Assembly (NCBI GenBank): GCA_903821995.1
Contig: CAIJNI010000040.1
Coordinates: forward strand, 186,001 to 250,000
Source: an uncultured beta proteobacterium
GTDB lineage: Bacteria > Pseudomonadota > Gammaproteobacteria > Burkholderiales > Burkholderiaceae
Reading direction: 5' to 3'
DNA length: 64,000 nt
Shown here in pieces: positions 8,683-19,043 of the stretch (the first letter of the stretch is position 1; each line of letters starts with the position of its first letter). Both the position numbers and the translations under genes were made by a program. The notes below the pieces were generated by a model. That model saw only the letters and a list, made by a program, of their open reading frames with translations. It was not told the origin of the DNA and ran no database searches.

Positions 8683-9485
8683 AGTTTGCGATGTTGAAGT
8701 GCTGGTAATTTAGCTCTTATTTCCTGTAAAACATTTTTATCCAAGTCCATTGAAACAAATCCCGGGCCACTCTCGAGGCTATCTAAAACAAGGCCCCAAG
8801 GGTCTATCATCATAGAGTGACCCCAAGTTTTACGTGAATTGAGATGTGTGCCACCTTGGGCAGATGCCGCTAAATAAGATTGGTTTTCTATTGCTCTGGC
8901 CCTAAGTAGGATATCCCAGTGAGCTTGACCTGTCGTAAAGGTAAAGGCAGCGGGAACGATATGACAGTCCACTTGACCCATTTGGCGATACAACTCAGGA
9001 AAGCGAATATCGTAACAAATACTTAAACCAAAAGTCCAAGGCACTCCCTCTTTGTTGATCTTAAATGTACAAGTTTTTGATCCGCTATTAAGGGTTCTAG
9101 ACTCGTCGTAGGATTCATTTCCTTGCGCAAAAGAGAATAAGTGAATTTTGTCATACCTTGCTATCACTTGACCTGATGGATCAAAAGTTAAAGTAGTATT
9201 CCAGACATGATCAGCGTCTTTTCCGGAAATAGGGATTGTTCCACCCACAATATATACGTTTTCCTTTAAAGCTATATTTGCCAAGAAGTCTTGTAATCGT
9301 CCGTGACCATAAGGCTCTTGGTGGGCTAATTTATCTGTATCGTGAAGTCCAAAAAGGCAAAAGTACTCAGGTAAAACAATCATATCTGCACCTGCACCAG
9401 CCGCACGAGAGATTAGGTCAGAGGCCACAGACAGATTTTGATCGACCTGAGGAGTTGAGACCATTTGTATAGTGGAAATTTTCAT
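8679..9485 (-). CDS. Carbon-nitrogen hydrolase (nitrilase/Nit2-like amidase)
   Basis: Nitrilase-superfamily hydrolase with the Glu-Lys-Cys triad visible as E40 (LPEYF), K113 (YDKIHLF) and C157 (SICYDIRFPELYR). At 268 residues it most resembles the Nit1/Nit2 branch, whose characterised members hydrolyse deaminated glutathione or omega-amides such as 2-oxoglutaramate. The exact substrate cannot be settled here. It lies between yhdP and tldD with a 4-base overlap to tldD, an order also known from other beta-proteobacteria. No signal peptide, so cytoplasmic. Confidence 0.88.
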   Translation of the reverse strand: MKISTIQMVSTPQVDQNLSVASDLISRAAGAGADMIVLPEYFCLFGLHDTDKLAHQEPYGHGRLQDFLANIALKENVYIVGGTIPISGKDADHVWNTTLTFDPSGQVIARYDKIHLFSFAQGNESYDESRTLNSGSKTCTFKINKEGVPWTFGLSICYDIRFPELYRQMGQVDCHIVPAAFTFTTGQAHWDILLRARAIENQSYLAASAQGGTHLNSRKTWGHSMMIDPWGLVLDSLESGPGFVSMDLDKNVLQEIRAKLPALQHRKL

Positions 9486-9508
9486 AGGAACGATTAGCTT
9501 AGCACTTT

Positions 9509-12500
9509 TTAAGGTTTTTCAGGTAACTCAGCGTTTGGTAACGGCTTTGTTTTTTCTGCAGGCTCAGTTAAGAGGGCTTTACTCCTTATGTTTTTTATGA
9601 TTTCAGGGTCTAAAGGATTGCCTTTTTGATCCAATGGGATAACTTCAGGTTCTTTCCAATTACCTTGAACTAAATAGTCTGTTTGTAACACTTTATTTAC
9701 ACCTGATGACAACAGGTACTGCCCAATGAGGGTGCTCACACCGATGATGGGGCTTACAAAATAAAAGGCGCCTAATGCCGCGCTTCCTAAATTAATTCTA
9801 GGAAAGATTGTAATTCTTAAATCTTGAGTTTCATTAGCCAAATTTATCCTTCCACGCATTGACACTTTTGCAATGGTGCTTTGCATTTCGAAACTTTCAG
9901 TTGTTGCAACCCCTCTGTTAAGTTTTGCATCTCCAGCGATTTGGTCAAAATAAGTGCCGCTTGACACTGCTTCTCCGAGGCTACCTTTAATATTAAAGGT
10001 AGCAAACTTAAATAAGTTTTGAAAACTAAGAATGCCTAATAGCTTTGCTGCGCCCGGATCGACTTGGAGTATTTTTCCATTTTTGAGATTGAGGCTTAAG
10101 TTACCCGATAAAAATTGTTTTGAAAAGGAAACCGGTGAGCCTAACCAGTCTATTTCACCCTTAAATATGCCATCACCACCCGTAAGGACTTCTGGATAGC
10201 CTAAAGAGCTCAAAAGATTTCCTGCATTTGATATTGCTAGATTGAAGTTAAGTCGAGTCTGACCGATATAGTTTTCGTTAGGAAGTTGCCAAGAGCCACT
10301 TGAGGATACATTGGCATAGGGGTTCTTGATACTCAGGTTTTCAATTTTCCAAGAATCAACTAAATTAGTAGCTTTGATTTTTAACTCACCCCATGGTTGT
10401 GAATCAATGGTGAGATCATTAATAGACACATCCAAATCGGGTAGTTTTTTTAAAGAGTTATTGACATTATTTTGCGAAGTTTGCTTTGTTCCAAGTGAGG
10501 GAGGTATCGAAACTTTATCAAAATTAGCGACAAGGTGACCAAAGTTTAGAGAGTTATTAGTTTCGGTCCATAGTAAGTCACCTTTGTTTTTCGGAGAGTT
10601 TATTTTGGCACTCCATTCGTTTTGTTTATGACGAGCATCGAGAGTGACATCATCAAAAACTCGATTTAAAATTTTTAAATGTTCAACCTGAGCTGTGAGT
10701 TGCATTGTTGATGCATTTGGATTTGATTCCGTTTGACTCTTATTTTGAGCTATTTGAGATTTAAACAGATCTGTCCAAGCGTCTAAATCTAATTCAGGAA
10801 GTTGAACTTTGACGTTAGTTCCTTTAATTGCAATCGGAAGGTCGATATTACCAATGGATAACTCATGATGATCTAGCAAATTATTTTTAAAAGATCCACT
10901 GGATTGGATTAAATCCCCATATTTTATTTTCCAATTACTGGTTCGAATAACTTTGTCGTTGAAATAACTCATATCAATTTGAGCAAGCAAGGGTATTCCA
11001 ATTGATTTATTAAGGGGCACTGGTAGATTGATATCTGCTTGACGCATATCCACCGTCCCTCTTAAATAAGAGTTATTTTCCGCGGCACCAAACTCTGCTT
11101 GATAAGCAATTGTTCCACGGCCGTTATTTTTTGATAGATTGAGAGTTTCTGAACCAATGGTCGAAACAAAATCTAGAACTTGCTTTAATTCTGCTGATCC
11201 ATTCAGCTTGATACGGCTATTGTTTGTGGGATTAAACAGCTTAAAGTTACCGCCTAAAAAAATCCCACCTAAATCCACAGCTTTTATACCTACTTCAGTT
11301 GCAATAATTTTCCCGGCCTGAATAGTTCCTATGGGTAGTCCTTTAAACTCAATTGAATTTCCGTTTAAATTCATTTCAGTCTTAAATTGAGTACTCTGTT
11401 TGCCGCTTAATTCTTGGGTTAATTTAAGATGTGAAATTTGGTTTCCAGAGAAGGCCAAATCTTTGAAGGATTCCTGATAATCTTTTGCAAGTGGTGATGC
11501 TAAGATGTAGGAAAATAAATCTTGAAGACTTCCCGATGAATCACCTTCTATGATGAATGAGGGATTTTTTGTATTCAACTCTGATTTAACGAGAACATCC
11601 TTTAAGCTAGCATTTTTATAATTTGCTGTTGGTATAGAAATTTCTAAAAGATGATTTTCCATATTGACTTGTGCATTAACTTTTTCGAAATTATTCCATT
11701 CTCCTTTGCTTTTATCTTGATTCGGCAGCGGTCGATAAATAGCATCTTTAATATTGAGTTGTAAGGAGAATTTTCCTGGAAAAGATTTAGAGAAAGGGAT
11801 GTGCTGCGGATTTCCTTGAATGAAGACTTTACTGTTTTGGATTTTTCCACTTTGAGCAGTTGCTTTGATGTAGGTTAAGAATTCTAATTTATTTTTTGCA
11901 GGAATATATTTGACTATTTCAGCAATATTTCCTTCATTAATATCAAGACTTAGTTTTAAGTTTTGGGGGGTATATTGGTTAGAAATTAATAACTCTATAT
12001 CCGATGAAAAATTGATCGCATCATTTTTAAATTTGATCTCGTGACCTTTTAATTGCCATTGATCTTGAATTTTCCCCCAAGCATAAATGCCATCTGCCTG
12101 ATTAAAAGTTAGCTTTGTTGACCCAATGTGCTTTTGTGAGGATATCGCAAAGTTATTGCTGTTTAATTTAAATGAACCTTCTGTTGGAGTCGAGGATAAA
12201 TCACCTGAAATACCTCTAATTCCAGGTATGCCTGTAGATGTTTCGCTCCAACCTACATTATCTATTTTTGCTCGCATAATAAGCTCGGGATGTTTTTTTC
12301 CAAACATTCCAAGAGGAGCGGCGCTTGCGGACTTATCCGACCATTGTGCATAAAAGTCATCTAATTGACCCTCTGGTTCTAGCTCAGCTAATTGATTTAA
12401 ATATGGTTGAGCAAGTGGGAGGCCTAATAGAAGCTGACTTAATGGTTTTAGCTTAACCTGGGGAGCAATGAGAGAAATATTTTGTATTCCTTTGCCATGT

Positions 12501-13639
12501 TCAGGAGGGGTAAAGCCAATTTGTAATTTTGAGATAGAGTTTGCTATACCTTTTGGACCATCTTGTGCAAATTGCCATTCAAATTGATCCGCCTCGATAT
12601 ATTGCATCTTATTTTTAGATGATTGTATGAGGTGTACATTTACCTTTTTTAGGTTTAAATGGTTTTGTGTCTGCTCCCAGAGGAGTTGTAAATTCTCTGC
12701 ATGGAGTAAAGCTTTACCATTTGTAAAACCTCCTCTATTTAAAATAAATTCACCAGTCGAATCTAATTTTCCTGAGCTGCCTCTAAGTGGAAGATTGGTT
12801 AATCTTAAAAGAGTTCCCAAGTCATCAGTATTGAGTCCCCATGAGAAATTTCCTTTCCAGTTTTGCCAGTTAGCTCGATCAGAGGCAAATTTATGTTCAA
12901 ACCTTGCTTCTAGGTTTAAAGAATCGTTGGTTAAATTGGTTTCTAAGGCCATATTAAAGTAGTGTTCAAGCTCGTCATTTTTTAAGTTAAAGTTTTTTAT
13001 AATGACGTCTGTTGTTGATGTTTTTTCGAACTCATCAAGGACATGAAGGGTAAGATTTTTTGTGGATAAGTTATTCTCACTTAGTGCCCATCTTAATAGT
13101 TCACCGCTATTCCCTGTCTGGCGTGTTTGTATGCCGGCGATAAACCATTCACCTTTTGGGTTATGAAGTATCGATGCATTGATATTGTCAGCTTCCAGTT
13201 TGTAAAAGCGAGGAATTCCAGTCCATAAAGAGTCCCATCCAAAAGTAGCTTTAATCTTAGGTGCGAATAAAAGAGGGGGTTGGGTGAAAGTTGAGTTTTG
13301 TTCCGGTGATGTGAACTTTAGGCTCTCTATCTCTATTGATGGTCTAAAGTTGTCCCAACTTGCGTTTAATTTATGAATGGAAACGTTAACTTGTAGTGTT
13401 TTACTTAAATAATTTTGAATTTCATCTTGGTGGCTATTAATCTGAGGCCAGATAAGAAAACGAAGAATGACCTGACTTAGTAAGAGACTAGTTAAAACTA
13501 TTCCAATAATGAGCTTTAGGCTTATTTTAATTAAAGTTAGGCTTAATATTTTGCCGCTTTGTATGAGCAATTTGGATAAAAAACGAGATGTGTAGTTATA
13601 AAGAGAACCGGCCATCCTTCTATTATCCGATAGACCCAT
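9509..13639 (-). CDS. yhdP: YhdP family AsmA-like envelope protein
   Basis: A very large (1376-residue) AsmA-superfamily protein of the YhdP/TIGR02099 type. In E. coli these are implicated in phospholipid transport from inner to outer membrane. A single hydrophobic segment at about residues 36-60 would anchor it in the inner membrane, with the long beta-rich remainder in the periplasm. The C-terminal AsmA-like region contains FNIKGSLGEAVSSGTYFDQIAGDAKL. The tail is proline- and lysine-rich. The gene starts a minus-strand unit with the amidase and tldD genes and is divergent from glnE across 49 bases. Confidence 0.88.
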   Translation of the reverse strand: MGLSDNRRMAGSLYNYTSRFLSKLLIQSGKILSLTLIKISLKLIIGIVLTSLLLSQVILRFLIWPQINSHQDEIQNYLSKTLQVNVSIHKLNASWDNFRPSIEIESLKFTSPEQNSTFTQPPLLFAPKIKATFGWDSLWTGIPRFYKLEADNINASILHNPKGEWFIAGIQTRQTGNSGELLRWALSENNLSTKNLTLHVLDEFEKTSTTDVIIKNFNLKNDELEHYFNMALETNLTNDSLNLEARFEHKFASDRANWQNWKGNFSWGLNTDDLGTLLRLTNLPLRGSSGKLDSTGEFILNRGGFTNGKALLHAENLQLLWEQTQNHLNLKKVNVHLIQSSKNKMQYIEADQFEWQFAQDGPKGIANSISKLQIGFTPPEHGKGIQNISLIAPQVKLKPLSQLLLGLPLAQPYLNQLAELEPEGQLDDFYAQWSDKSASAAPLGMFGKKHPELIMRAKIDNVGWSETSTGIPGIRGISGDLSSTPTEGSFKLNSNNFAISSQKHIGSTKLTFNQADGIYAWGKIQDQWQLKGHEIKFKNDAINFSSDIELLISNQYTPQNLKLSLDINEGNIAEIVKYIPAKNKLEFLTYIKATAQSGKIQNSKVFIQGNPQHIPFSKSFPGKFSLQLNIKDAIYRPLPNQDKSKGEWNNFEKVNAQVNMENHLLEISIPTANYKNASLKDVLVKSELNTKNPSFIIEGDSSGSLQDLFSYILASPLAKDYQESFKDLAFSGNQISHLKLTQELSGKQSTQFKTEMNLNGNSIEFKGLPIGTIQAGKIIATEVGIKAVDLGGIFLGGNFKLFNPTNNSRIKLNGSAELKQVLDFVSTIGSETLNLSKNNGRGTIAYQAEFGAAENNSYLRGTVDMRQADINLPVPLNKSIGIPLLAQIDMSYFNDKVIRTSNWKIKYGDLIQSSGSFKNNLLDHHELSIGNIDLPIAIKGTNVKVQLPELDLDAWTDLFKSQIAQNKSQTESNPNASTMQLTAQVEHLKILNRVFDDVTLDARHKQNEWSAKINSPKNKGDLLWTETNNSLNFGHLVANFDKVSIPPSLGTKQTSQNNVNNSLKKLPDLDVSINDLTIDSQPWGELKIKATNLVDSWKIENLSIKNPYANVSSSGSWQLPNENYIGQTRLNFNLAISNAGNLLSSLGYPEVLTGGDGIFKGEIDWLGSPVSFSKQFLSGNLSLNLKNGKILQVDPGAAKLLGILSFQNLFKFATFNIKGSLGEAVSSGTYFDQIAGDAKLNRGVATTESFEMQSTIAKVSMRGRINLANETQDLRITIFPRINLGSAALGAFYFVSPIIGVSTLIGQYLLSSGVNKVLQTDYLVQGNWKEPEVIPLDQKGNPLDPEIIKNIRSKALLTEPAEKTKPLPNAELPEKP

Positions 13640-13673
13640 TAAATTCTGTAATTTTCCTTCATCTTCAATTAAT

Positions 13674-13682
13674 TGCTAATAT
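13674..13682 (+). promoter_or_regulatory. Candidate extended -10 for glnE at leaderless spacing
   Basis: TGC followed by TAATAT forms an extended -10 (TGn plus hexamer, 4/6 to consensus). It ends 6 bases before the glnE ATG, with no Shine-Dalgarno in the gap. A start site on or beside the ATG would follow. The -35 is weak, as is usual for extended -10 promoters. Confidence 0.4.
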
Positions 13683-13688
13683 CAAACT

Positions 13689-16451
13689 ATGATTCAAGAA
13701 TCGCAGATAGCGTCTAAATATTCACACTTCCTTCGAAGGAGTTTTCATGGCCATCCTGATTGGCAAAGGTGGGTGGAAGAACGGCTGAATCTTTCTGTCA
13801 CCGCAGAGCAAATTGAAGCATTGTTTGTCGAATTATCAGGTCAAAGTAACCAAGAAAAATGGTCTGAGGACCAAATAATGTGGAATTTGAGGAAATTGAG
13901 ACAAAAAGTCATGTTGTGGTTGTGTTTAAGAGACTTGAATCATCTTGCCAGCCTTTCAGAAGTAACCATGGCGATGACTACCTTTGCTGAGAGAGCTATA
14001 AAGTTTGTTAGTACTTACTCTGAAATAGAGTTAGCAACTCAATTTGGGCGTCCAAAGCGCAAGAATGGGGACGGGATGCCATTATGGATCTTAGGTATGG
14101 GTAAGTTGGGTGGTAAAGAGCTCAATGTAAGTTCAGATATAGATTTGATCTTTATATATGAAGAAGAGGGCGAGACCCAAGGTGCTAAACGAAGCCTTTC
14201 ACACCATGAATGGTTTTTACGCCTAGGTAGACAAATTATTAAATTACTCAATGAATATAGTGAGGATGGATTTGTGTTTCGAGTGGATATGCGTTTAAGA
14301 CCTAACGGTGAATCGGGGCCGCTAGTCTGTAGTTTAGACATGTTGGAGGAGTATTTCTTAATCCAAGGTAGAGAGTGGGAAAGGTACGCTTGGATTAAAA
14401 GTCGTTTGGTATATCCCATTGAAGAGGCAACAATGCATGGATTGCCACCTATCCTCTATTCTTTAGTGCGCCCATTTGTCTATCGAAAATACCTAGATTA
14501 TGGGGTCATTAAGGCTATACGGGATCTGCATCGGCAAATAAGGAGTGAAGCAAATGTGAGGGCTGTTAAGCATCCAGAGCGAATTTTTGATATTAAGTTA
14601 GGTCAGGGCGGTATTCGAGAAATTGAATTTCTTGCGCAAATGTTTCAATTGCTTCGGGGTGGGGTTGAGCCAAGGCTTAGACTAAGACCCACATTGAATA
14701 TCATTCACGAGTTGGCAGAATTACAATTAATTGAACAAGAGCTAGCTGTTGATCTCGTAAAAATTTATACTTTTTATAGGCAAGTAGAACACCGATTGCA
14801 GTGGAGAAATGATGCTCAAGTCCATCATTTAAATAATGAAATTGAAGAATTGCAACATCTTTCAGAAAGTATGGGGTTTTCAGAACCTAGGGACTTTTTA
14901 AGAACGATTACTCATTATCAAGAAAAAATCAAAAAGACATTCGCGGATACTATTTTTTCAGAAAAAGAACAAACTGAAGCAGTAATAGTCAATGAACCAC
15001 TTTTAGCGCAATCGCCAAAATTTACAAAGCGATTAGAAATAATAAGAGCGGGTAATAAATATACATTGATGAGTGATGCTGCAAAGCATAATTTTGAAAA
15101 TATCATTAAAGTAGTTATTCTTCTCAAGCCAGATCCCCCAGAAAATGTATTAATTGATTTTTTGGATTTTCTAGAAAAAATATCGCGCCGAGCCGCATAT
15201 TTATCGTTATTGAGTGAGTATCCAATCGCGATTAAACGCGTCATACAGTTGTTTGAGAGTTCAAAGTGGAGTGTTCAGTATTTGGTGAGATATCCCCATT
15301 TGTTAGATGAAATTTTAGTAAAAAATACATCAATCAATTTAATCGAAAACCCAGGTAATTATTGGAAAGATTGGTTGAGGGTGCTACAACGAAGACTAGA
15401 TGCTGTAAGTGCAGAAGAAAATGCAACAGAGTTGATGATGAATATATTAAGGGATGCACATCATGCTGAGATATTTCAAATTCTATTAGCCGATTTAGGT
15501 ATTGGCCTGAATCAACGGCTCTCTGTTGAAAAGGTTAGCGATCAATTGTCACAGCTAGCCGATCTGATCATTACAGAGACTCTTGAACGAATTTGGAAAC
15601 AAATGAGTCAGCGATTTGGTTATCAAGAACATTTCTCATCACTCGGTTTTGGAGTAATTGCGTACGGAAAACTAGGTGGCAAAGAACTAGGTTATGGATC
15701 AGATTTAGATTTGGTGTTTATCTATGATGAAGATATTTCAACATTACCCAAAGATGATGTTCCAGAAAGATATATTCAACTAGTAAGAAAATTAATTACG
15801 TGGCTAAATACATCAACAAGCTCAGGGATAATATTTGACATTGATACGCGTCTGAGGCCTAACGGTGAGTCCGGATTAATGGTGACTAGCTTAAAGAGTT
15901 TTGAAAAGTATCAATTTAATGATGGAAATAATACTGCTTGGATATGGGAGCATCAGGCCCTGTCAAGGGCTAGGTATTGTTCTGGTGACGTTAGGGTTGG
16001 CGATTCATTTGAAAAAATAAGAGCACAAGTCCTAAGTAAAGAAAGAGATATTAATCATTTGCGGTATGAGGTGATTGAGATGAGAAAGAAAATTCATCTA
16101 GGCCATCCTAATCTAACAAAATTATTTGATATAAAACATGATGAAGGTGGAATGGTGGATATAGAATTCATCATTCAATTTATGGTGTTGGCTCATGCAT
16201 ATCAATGGCCTAAGCTGATTCAAAATATTGGAAATATTGCTTTGCTCAATGAATTTGCGGAACTTAAACTAATAGATGACTCTTTGGCAAGCCAAGTAGT
16301 CAAAGCTTATCGTCTATTTAGACAATCACAACATCGATTAAGGCTCGATGGAATAAGTCCAGCACGTATTGAGTTAGAAAATAATTTAGAATTGGCATCT
16401 TCTAAAGATGCTGTCATACAATTATGGCAGAGTGTGTTTCTAAAGTTGTAG
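13689..16451 (+). CDS. glnE: Bifunctional glutamine synthetase adenylyltransferase/deadenylase GlnE
   Basis: Controls glutamine synthetase by adding AMP to, or removing it from, a tyrosine in response to PII proteins. Two nucleotidyltransferase domains are visible. The N-terminal adenylyl-removing domain has GKLGGKELNVSSDID with metal aspartates D150 and D152. The C-terminal adenylyltransferase domain has GKLGGKELGYGSDLD with D672 and D674. Each is followed by an RLRPNGESG block. 920 residues, typical for the family. The stop codon abuts the convergent recN stop with no base between. No ribosome-binding site precedes the ATG. Confidence 0.95.
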   Translation: MIQESQIASKYSHFLRRSFHGHPDWQRWVEERLNLSVTAEQIEALFVELSGQSNQEKWSEDQIMWNLRKLRQKVMLWLCLRDLNHLASLSEVTMAMTTFAERAIKFVSTYSEIELATQFGRPKRKNGDGMPLWILGMGKLGGKELNVSSDIDLIFIYEEEGETQGAKRSLSHHEWFLRLGRQIIKLLNEYSEDGFVFRVDMRLRPNGESGPLVCSLDMLEEYFLIQGREWERYAWIKSRLVYPIEEATMHGLPPILYSLVRPFVYRKYLDYGVIKAIRDLHRQIRSEANVRAVKHPERIFDIKLGQGGIREIEFLAQMFQLLRGGVEPRLRLRPTLNIIHELAELQLIEQELAVDLVKIYTFYRQVEHRLQWRNDAQVHHLNNEIEELQHLSESMGFSEPRDFLRTITHYQEKIKKTFADTIFSEKEQTEAVIVNEPLLAQSPKFTKRLEIIRAGNKYTLMSDAAKHNFENIIKVVILLKPDPPENVLIDFLDFLEKISRRAAYLSLLSEYPIAIKRVIQLFESSKWSVQYLVRYPHLLDEILVKNTSINLIENPGNYWKDWLRVLQRRLDAVSAEENATELMMNILRDAHHAEIFQILLADLGIGLNQRLSVEKVSDQLSQLADLIITETLERIWKQMSQRFGYQEHFSSLGFGVIAYGKLGGKELGYGSDLDLVFIYDEDISTLPKDDVPERYIQLVRKLITWLNTSTSSGIIFDIDTRLRPNGESGLMVTSLKSFEKYQFNDGNNTAWIWEHQALSRARYCSGDVRVGDSFEKIRAQVLSKERDINHLRYEVIEMRKKIHLGHPNLTKLFDIKHDEGGMVDIEFIIQFMVLAHAYQWPKLIQNIGNIALLNEFAELKLIDDSLASQVVKAYRLFRQSQHRLRLDGISPARIELENNLELASSKDAVIQLWQSVFLKL

Positions 16452-18119
16452 TCAACTGCTCAATAACTCGCGAGCATGTCTGAGGGTGGTGTCTGTAATT
16501 GTGGAGCCGCCTAACATCCGAGCAATTTCTTCAACTCTTTGTGTTCTGTCTAGGATTTCAATCTCACTTATTGTGGAATTTTTCGTAGAAGTCTTTTTAA
16601 CTCGCCAGTGATGATTACCTTGAGAAGCAACTTGGGGTAGGTGGGTGACACAAAGGACTTGATGAGATTGTCCCAATTGCTTAAGAAGATTCCCAACAGT
16701 CTGTGCAACCGATCCCCCAATACCTGCATCTACCTCATCAAATATTAGAGTAGGAATTAGACTTGCCGAACTTGCAATCACAGCTATAGCAAGGCTTATT
16801 CTCGCTAGCTCACCACCTGAAGCAACTTTTGCCACTGGGCGAGGTTTAGCTCCTGGATGACCAGAAACCAAGAATTCTACGGTCTCTATGCCAAATTGAT
16901 TTCCCTCATCTAATGGTTTGAGTTCTATTTCAAATTGACCACCTTGCATCGCCAAATTTTGCATAGAAAGGCTTACTGCTTTAGAGAGTTTATTCGCTGC
17001 TTCATGACGGTTTTTGGAGAGAATATGTGCTTTGGTGAAATAGTTTTGTTTAGCGTTTTCTTGAGTTTTAATAAGCTGGTCAATATTTTGTGAAGCTTCT
17101 ACAGCTTCCATTTGTGATTTTAGTTCTTCCCAATGTGAAGGAAGCTCCTCTGGCTGACAATGAAATTTCTTTGCAAGGCGATAATAAGATTGAAGGCGTT
17201 GATCAAGGTACTCTAATCGTTCAGGATCTAAGTCTAATTTATTGAAATACTTATTGATGGTATGAACAGCCTCATTCACTTGAATTGCAGCAGGCTCCAA
17301 GACTTCTGAAACCAATTTAAAAGTATCATTAATTTTCAGAAGCTGTCCTACTAAATGGTTAGCTTCATTTATTTGATTCAAAATTGAATTGTCATTTTCA
17401 TTGAGAAGATTTAAAAGATTTTGTGAGCCTTCTATTAATTCAGCGGCATTTGATAAAACCGCATGCTCTTTTTGAATATCTGCCCACTCACCCGGAAGTG
17501 GGGAAAGCTCTTTAAACTCCTCTAATTGCCACTCTAAGCGCTCGCGTTGACTCTTTGATTCATTGCCAGCAGCTTGAGCTTGCTTTACCTTTTTAATAAC
17601 TTGTTGCCACTCTTTGTAGGCGTTAGAGACCGCTGCTAACTTTTCATTTAAATTAGCATGGCGATCTAATAGTTCTCGCTGAGCTCCTGATTTTAATAGA
17701 GCTTGGTGTTGATGCTGACCATGAATATCAACGAGTTGTTCTCCAACCTCTTTTAATTGGGAGAGGGTTGCGATACTGGCATTAATAAAGGCCTTTGTTC
17801 GGCCAGAGTTATCGATGATTCTTTTAAGTTGAAGTGTGCTTCCGGAATCGATAAGTTCAAAGCCATTAGCGTCTAACCAAGGGTTAAGAGTGATTTGTGT
17901 TTCAGGTTGGATTGAAAAAATAGCGACTATTTCCGCTCTGGTACAACCCTCTCTAATCTGGCTGATATCTGCTCGTTCACCCATAGTCAAAGATAGGGCA
18001 TCTAGCAATATAGATTTACCAGCACCGGTCTCTCCTGTTAGAACAGTAAAGCCAGCATGTAAATCGAGCTCTAGATGCTCAACAATTACAAAATCTTTGA
18101 TATCAAGGGTTTGCAGCAT
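16452..18119 (-). CDS. recN: DNA repair protein RecN
   Basis: SMC-like ATPase acting in recombinational double-strand-break repair. The N-terminal Walker A is GETGAGKS at residues 29-36. A long coiled coil with QHQHQ-type sequence (HGQHQHQALL) fills the middle. The C-terminal ABC signature VASGGELARISLA and Walker B LIFDEVDAG complete the ATPase head. 555 residues is normal. It follows nadK by 3 bases and is therefore probably co-transcribed with it, an arrangement known from many proteobacteria. It ends directly against glnE with no terminator between the two genes. Confidence 0.95.
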   Translation of the reverse strand: MLQTLDIKDFVIVEHLELDLHAGFTVLTGETGAGKSILLDALSLTMGERADISQIREGCTRAEIVAIFSIQPETQITLNPWLDANGFELIDSGSTLQLKRIIDNSGRTKAFINASIATLSQLKEVGEQLVDIHGQHQHQALLKSGAQRELLDRHANLNEKLAAVSNAYKEWQQVIKKVKQAQAAGNESKSQRERLEWQLEEFKELSPLPGEWADIQKEHAVLSNAAELIEGSQNLLNLLNENDNSILNQINEANHLVGQLLKINDTFKLVSEVLEPAAIQVNEAVHTINKYFNKLDLDPERLEYLDQRLQSYYRLAKKFHCQPEELPSHWEELKSQMEAVEASQNIDQLIKTQENAKQNYFTKAHILSKNRHEAANKLSKAVSLSMQNLAMQGGQFEIELKPLDEGNQFGIETVEFLVSGHPGAKPRPVAKVASGGELARISLAIAVIASSASLIPTLIFDEVDAGIGGSVAQTVGNLLKQLGQSHQVLCVTHLPQVASQGNHHWRVKKTSTKNSTISEIEILDRTQRVEEIARMLGGSTITDTTLRHARELLSS

Positions 18120-18122
18120 AAG

Positions 18123-19028
18123 TTAGAAAGACGAAGGGTATTCGTTCCAATGCAATTTTTCACGAAGCGTTTGATAGTCGCTATATCCTTGTGGGTGAAG
18201 TAGAGTGACTGTTTTACTGGATTGACGGACTAGAACTTCATCTCCAGGCTGTAAAACACGAAGAGATTGCATATCAAAATTTACACTGACATCTCTACCT
18301 CCAGCAACAATGATCGATATTTCAACATCACCTGGAAGCACGATAGGACGATTTGATAATGCGTGTGGGGCTACTGGTGCTAAAACCAAACCAAATACCC
18401 GAGGATGTAAAATTGGACCGCCGGCAGATAGACTGTAGGCTGTTGAACCTGTGGGGGTAGCTACGATTAGGCCATCTGACCTTTGGTTATACATAAAACT
18501 GTTATTGACCTTAACTTGCAACTCAACCATACCAGCTGTACTTGATCGATTAACTACTACATCATTTAAAGCTAACCCATCTTCAATTACCTTGCCATTA
18601 TGCAAAATATAGGCATGTAAAAGTTGTCTAATATCTGTTTCGTAGAGTCCGGATAAAATTTCTGGGAGGACTGTTGCAATACTTTTTAAGGGGATATCGG
18701 TCATATACCCCAATCGCCCCATATTGATACCAATTAGTGGAATATTTGTGCCGGCGATTTTACGTCCGACTCCCAGCATGGTGCCATCCCCACCAATAAC
18801 TATAACGACATCGATATTGCCAGAGAAATTGAGAACATCAATTAGATTCACGTCCTTAAGTTGTGTATTAATGGCAGTCTCAGTTTCATAAAAGACTTCG
18901 CAACCACTATTTTTAACAATTTCAGCTGTTTCAAGCAGAATTGGAGTGATACCTTCTGACTGAAATTTACCGACAATAGCAACTCGTCGGAATTTTGTGG
19001 TCGTGGGAACTGAGGTTTGGTTTGTCAT
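18123..19028 (-). CDS. nadK: NAD kinase
   Basis: Phosphorylates NAD to NADP using ATP. The GGDGT motif of the diacylglycerol-kinase-like fold is at residues 79-83 (VIGGDGTMLG). The NAD-binding segment LNDVVVNRS and the glycine-rich TPTGSTAYSLSAGGP are present. An open frame extends 18 codons further upstream, but the ATG at 19028 gives 301 residues, the usual size. It also sits 6 bases after a TGG-TTTAAT extended -10. The upstream extension has no family similarity that I recognise. First gene of nadK-recN, divergent from hrcA. Confidence 0.93.
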   Translation of the reverse strand: MTNQTSVPTTTKFRRVAIVGKFQSEGITPILLETAEIVKNSGCEVFYETETAINTQLKDVNLIDVLNFSGNIDVVIVIGGDGTMLGVGRKIAGTNIPLIGINMGRLGYMTDIPLKSIATVLPEILSGLYETDIRQLLHAYILHNGKVIEDGLALNDVVVNRSSTAGMVELQVKVNNSFMYNQRSDGLIVATPTGSTAYSLSAGGPILHPRVFGLVLAPVAPHALSNRPIVLPGDVEISIIVAGGRDVSVNFDMQSLRVLQPGDEVLVRQSSKTVTLLHPQGYSDYQTLREKLHWNEYPSSF

Positions 19029-19034
19029 ATTAAG

Positions 19035-19043
19035 ATTAAACCA
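19035..19043 (-). promoter_or_regulatory. Candidate extended -10 for nadK at leaderless spacing
   Basis: On the minus strand TGG plus TTTAAT (5/6) ends 6 bases before the nadK ATG at 19028. There is no Shine-Dalgarno. The placement supports both the shorter nadK start and a leaderless transcript. Confidence 0.4.

Noticed and set aside
10326..12962. Several open frames of 60-111 codons on the plus strand within yhdP
   Set aside because: They are antisense shadows of the long yhdP frame, without ribosome-binding sites or familiar domains.
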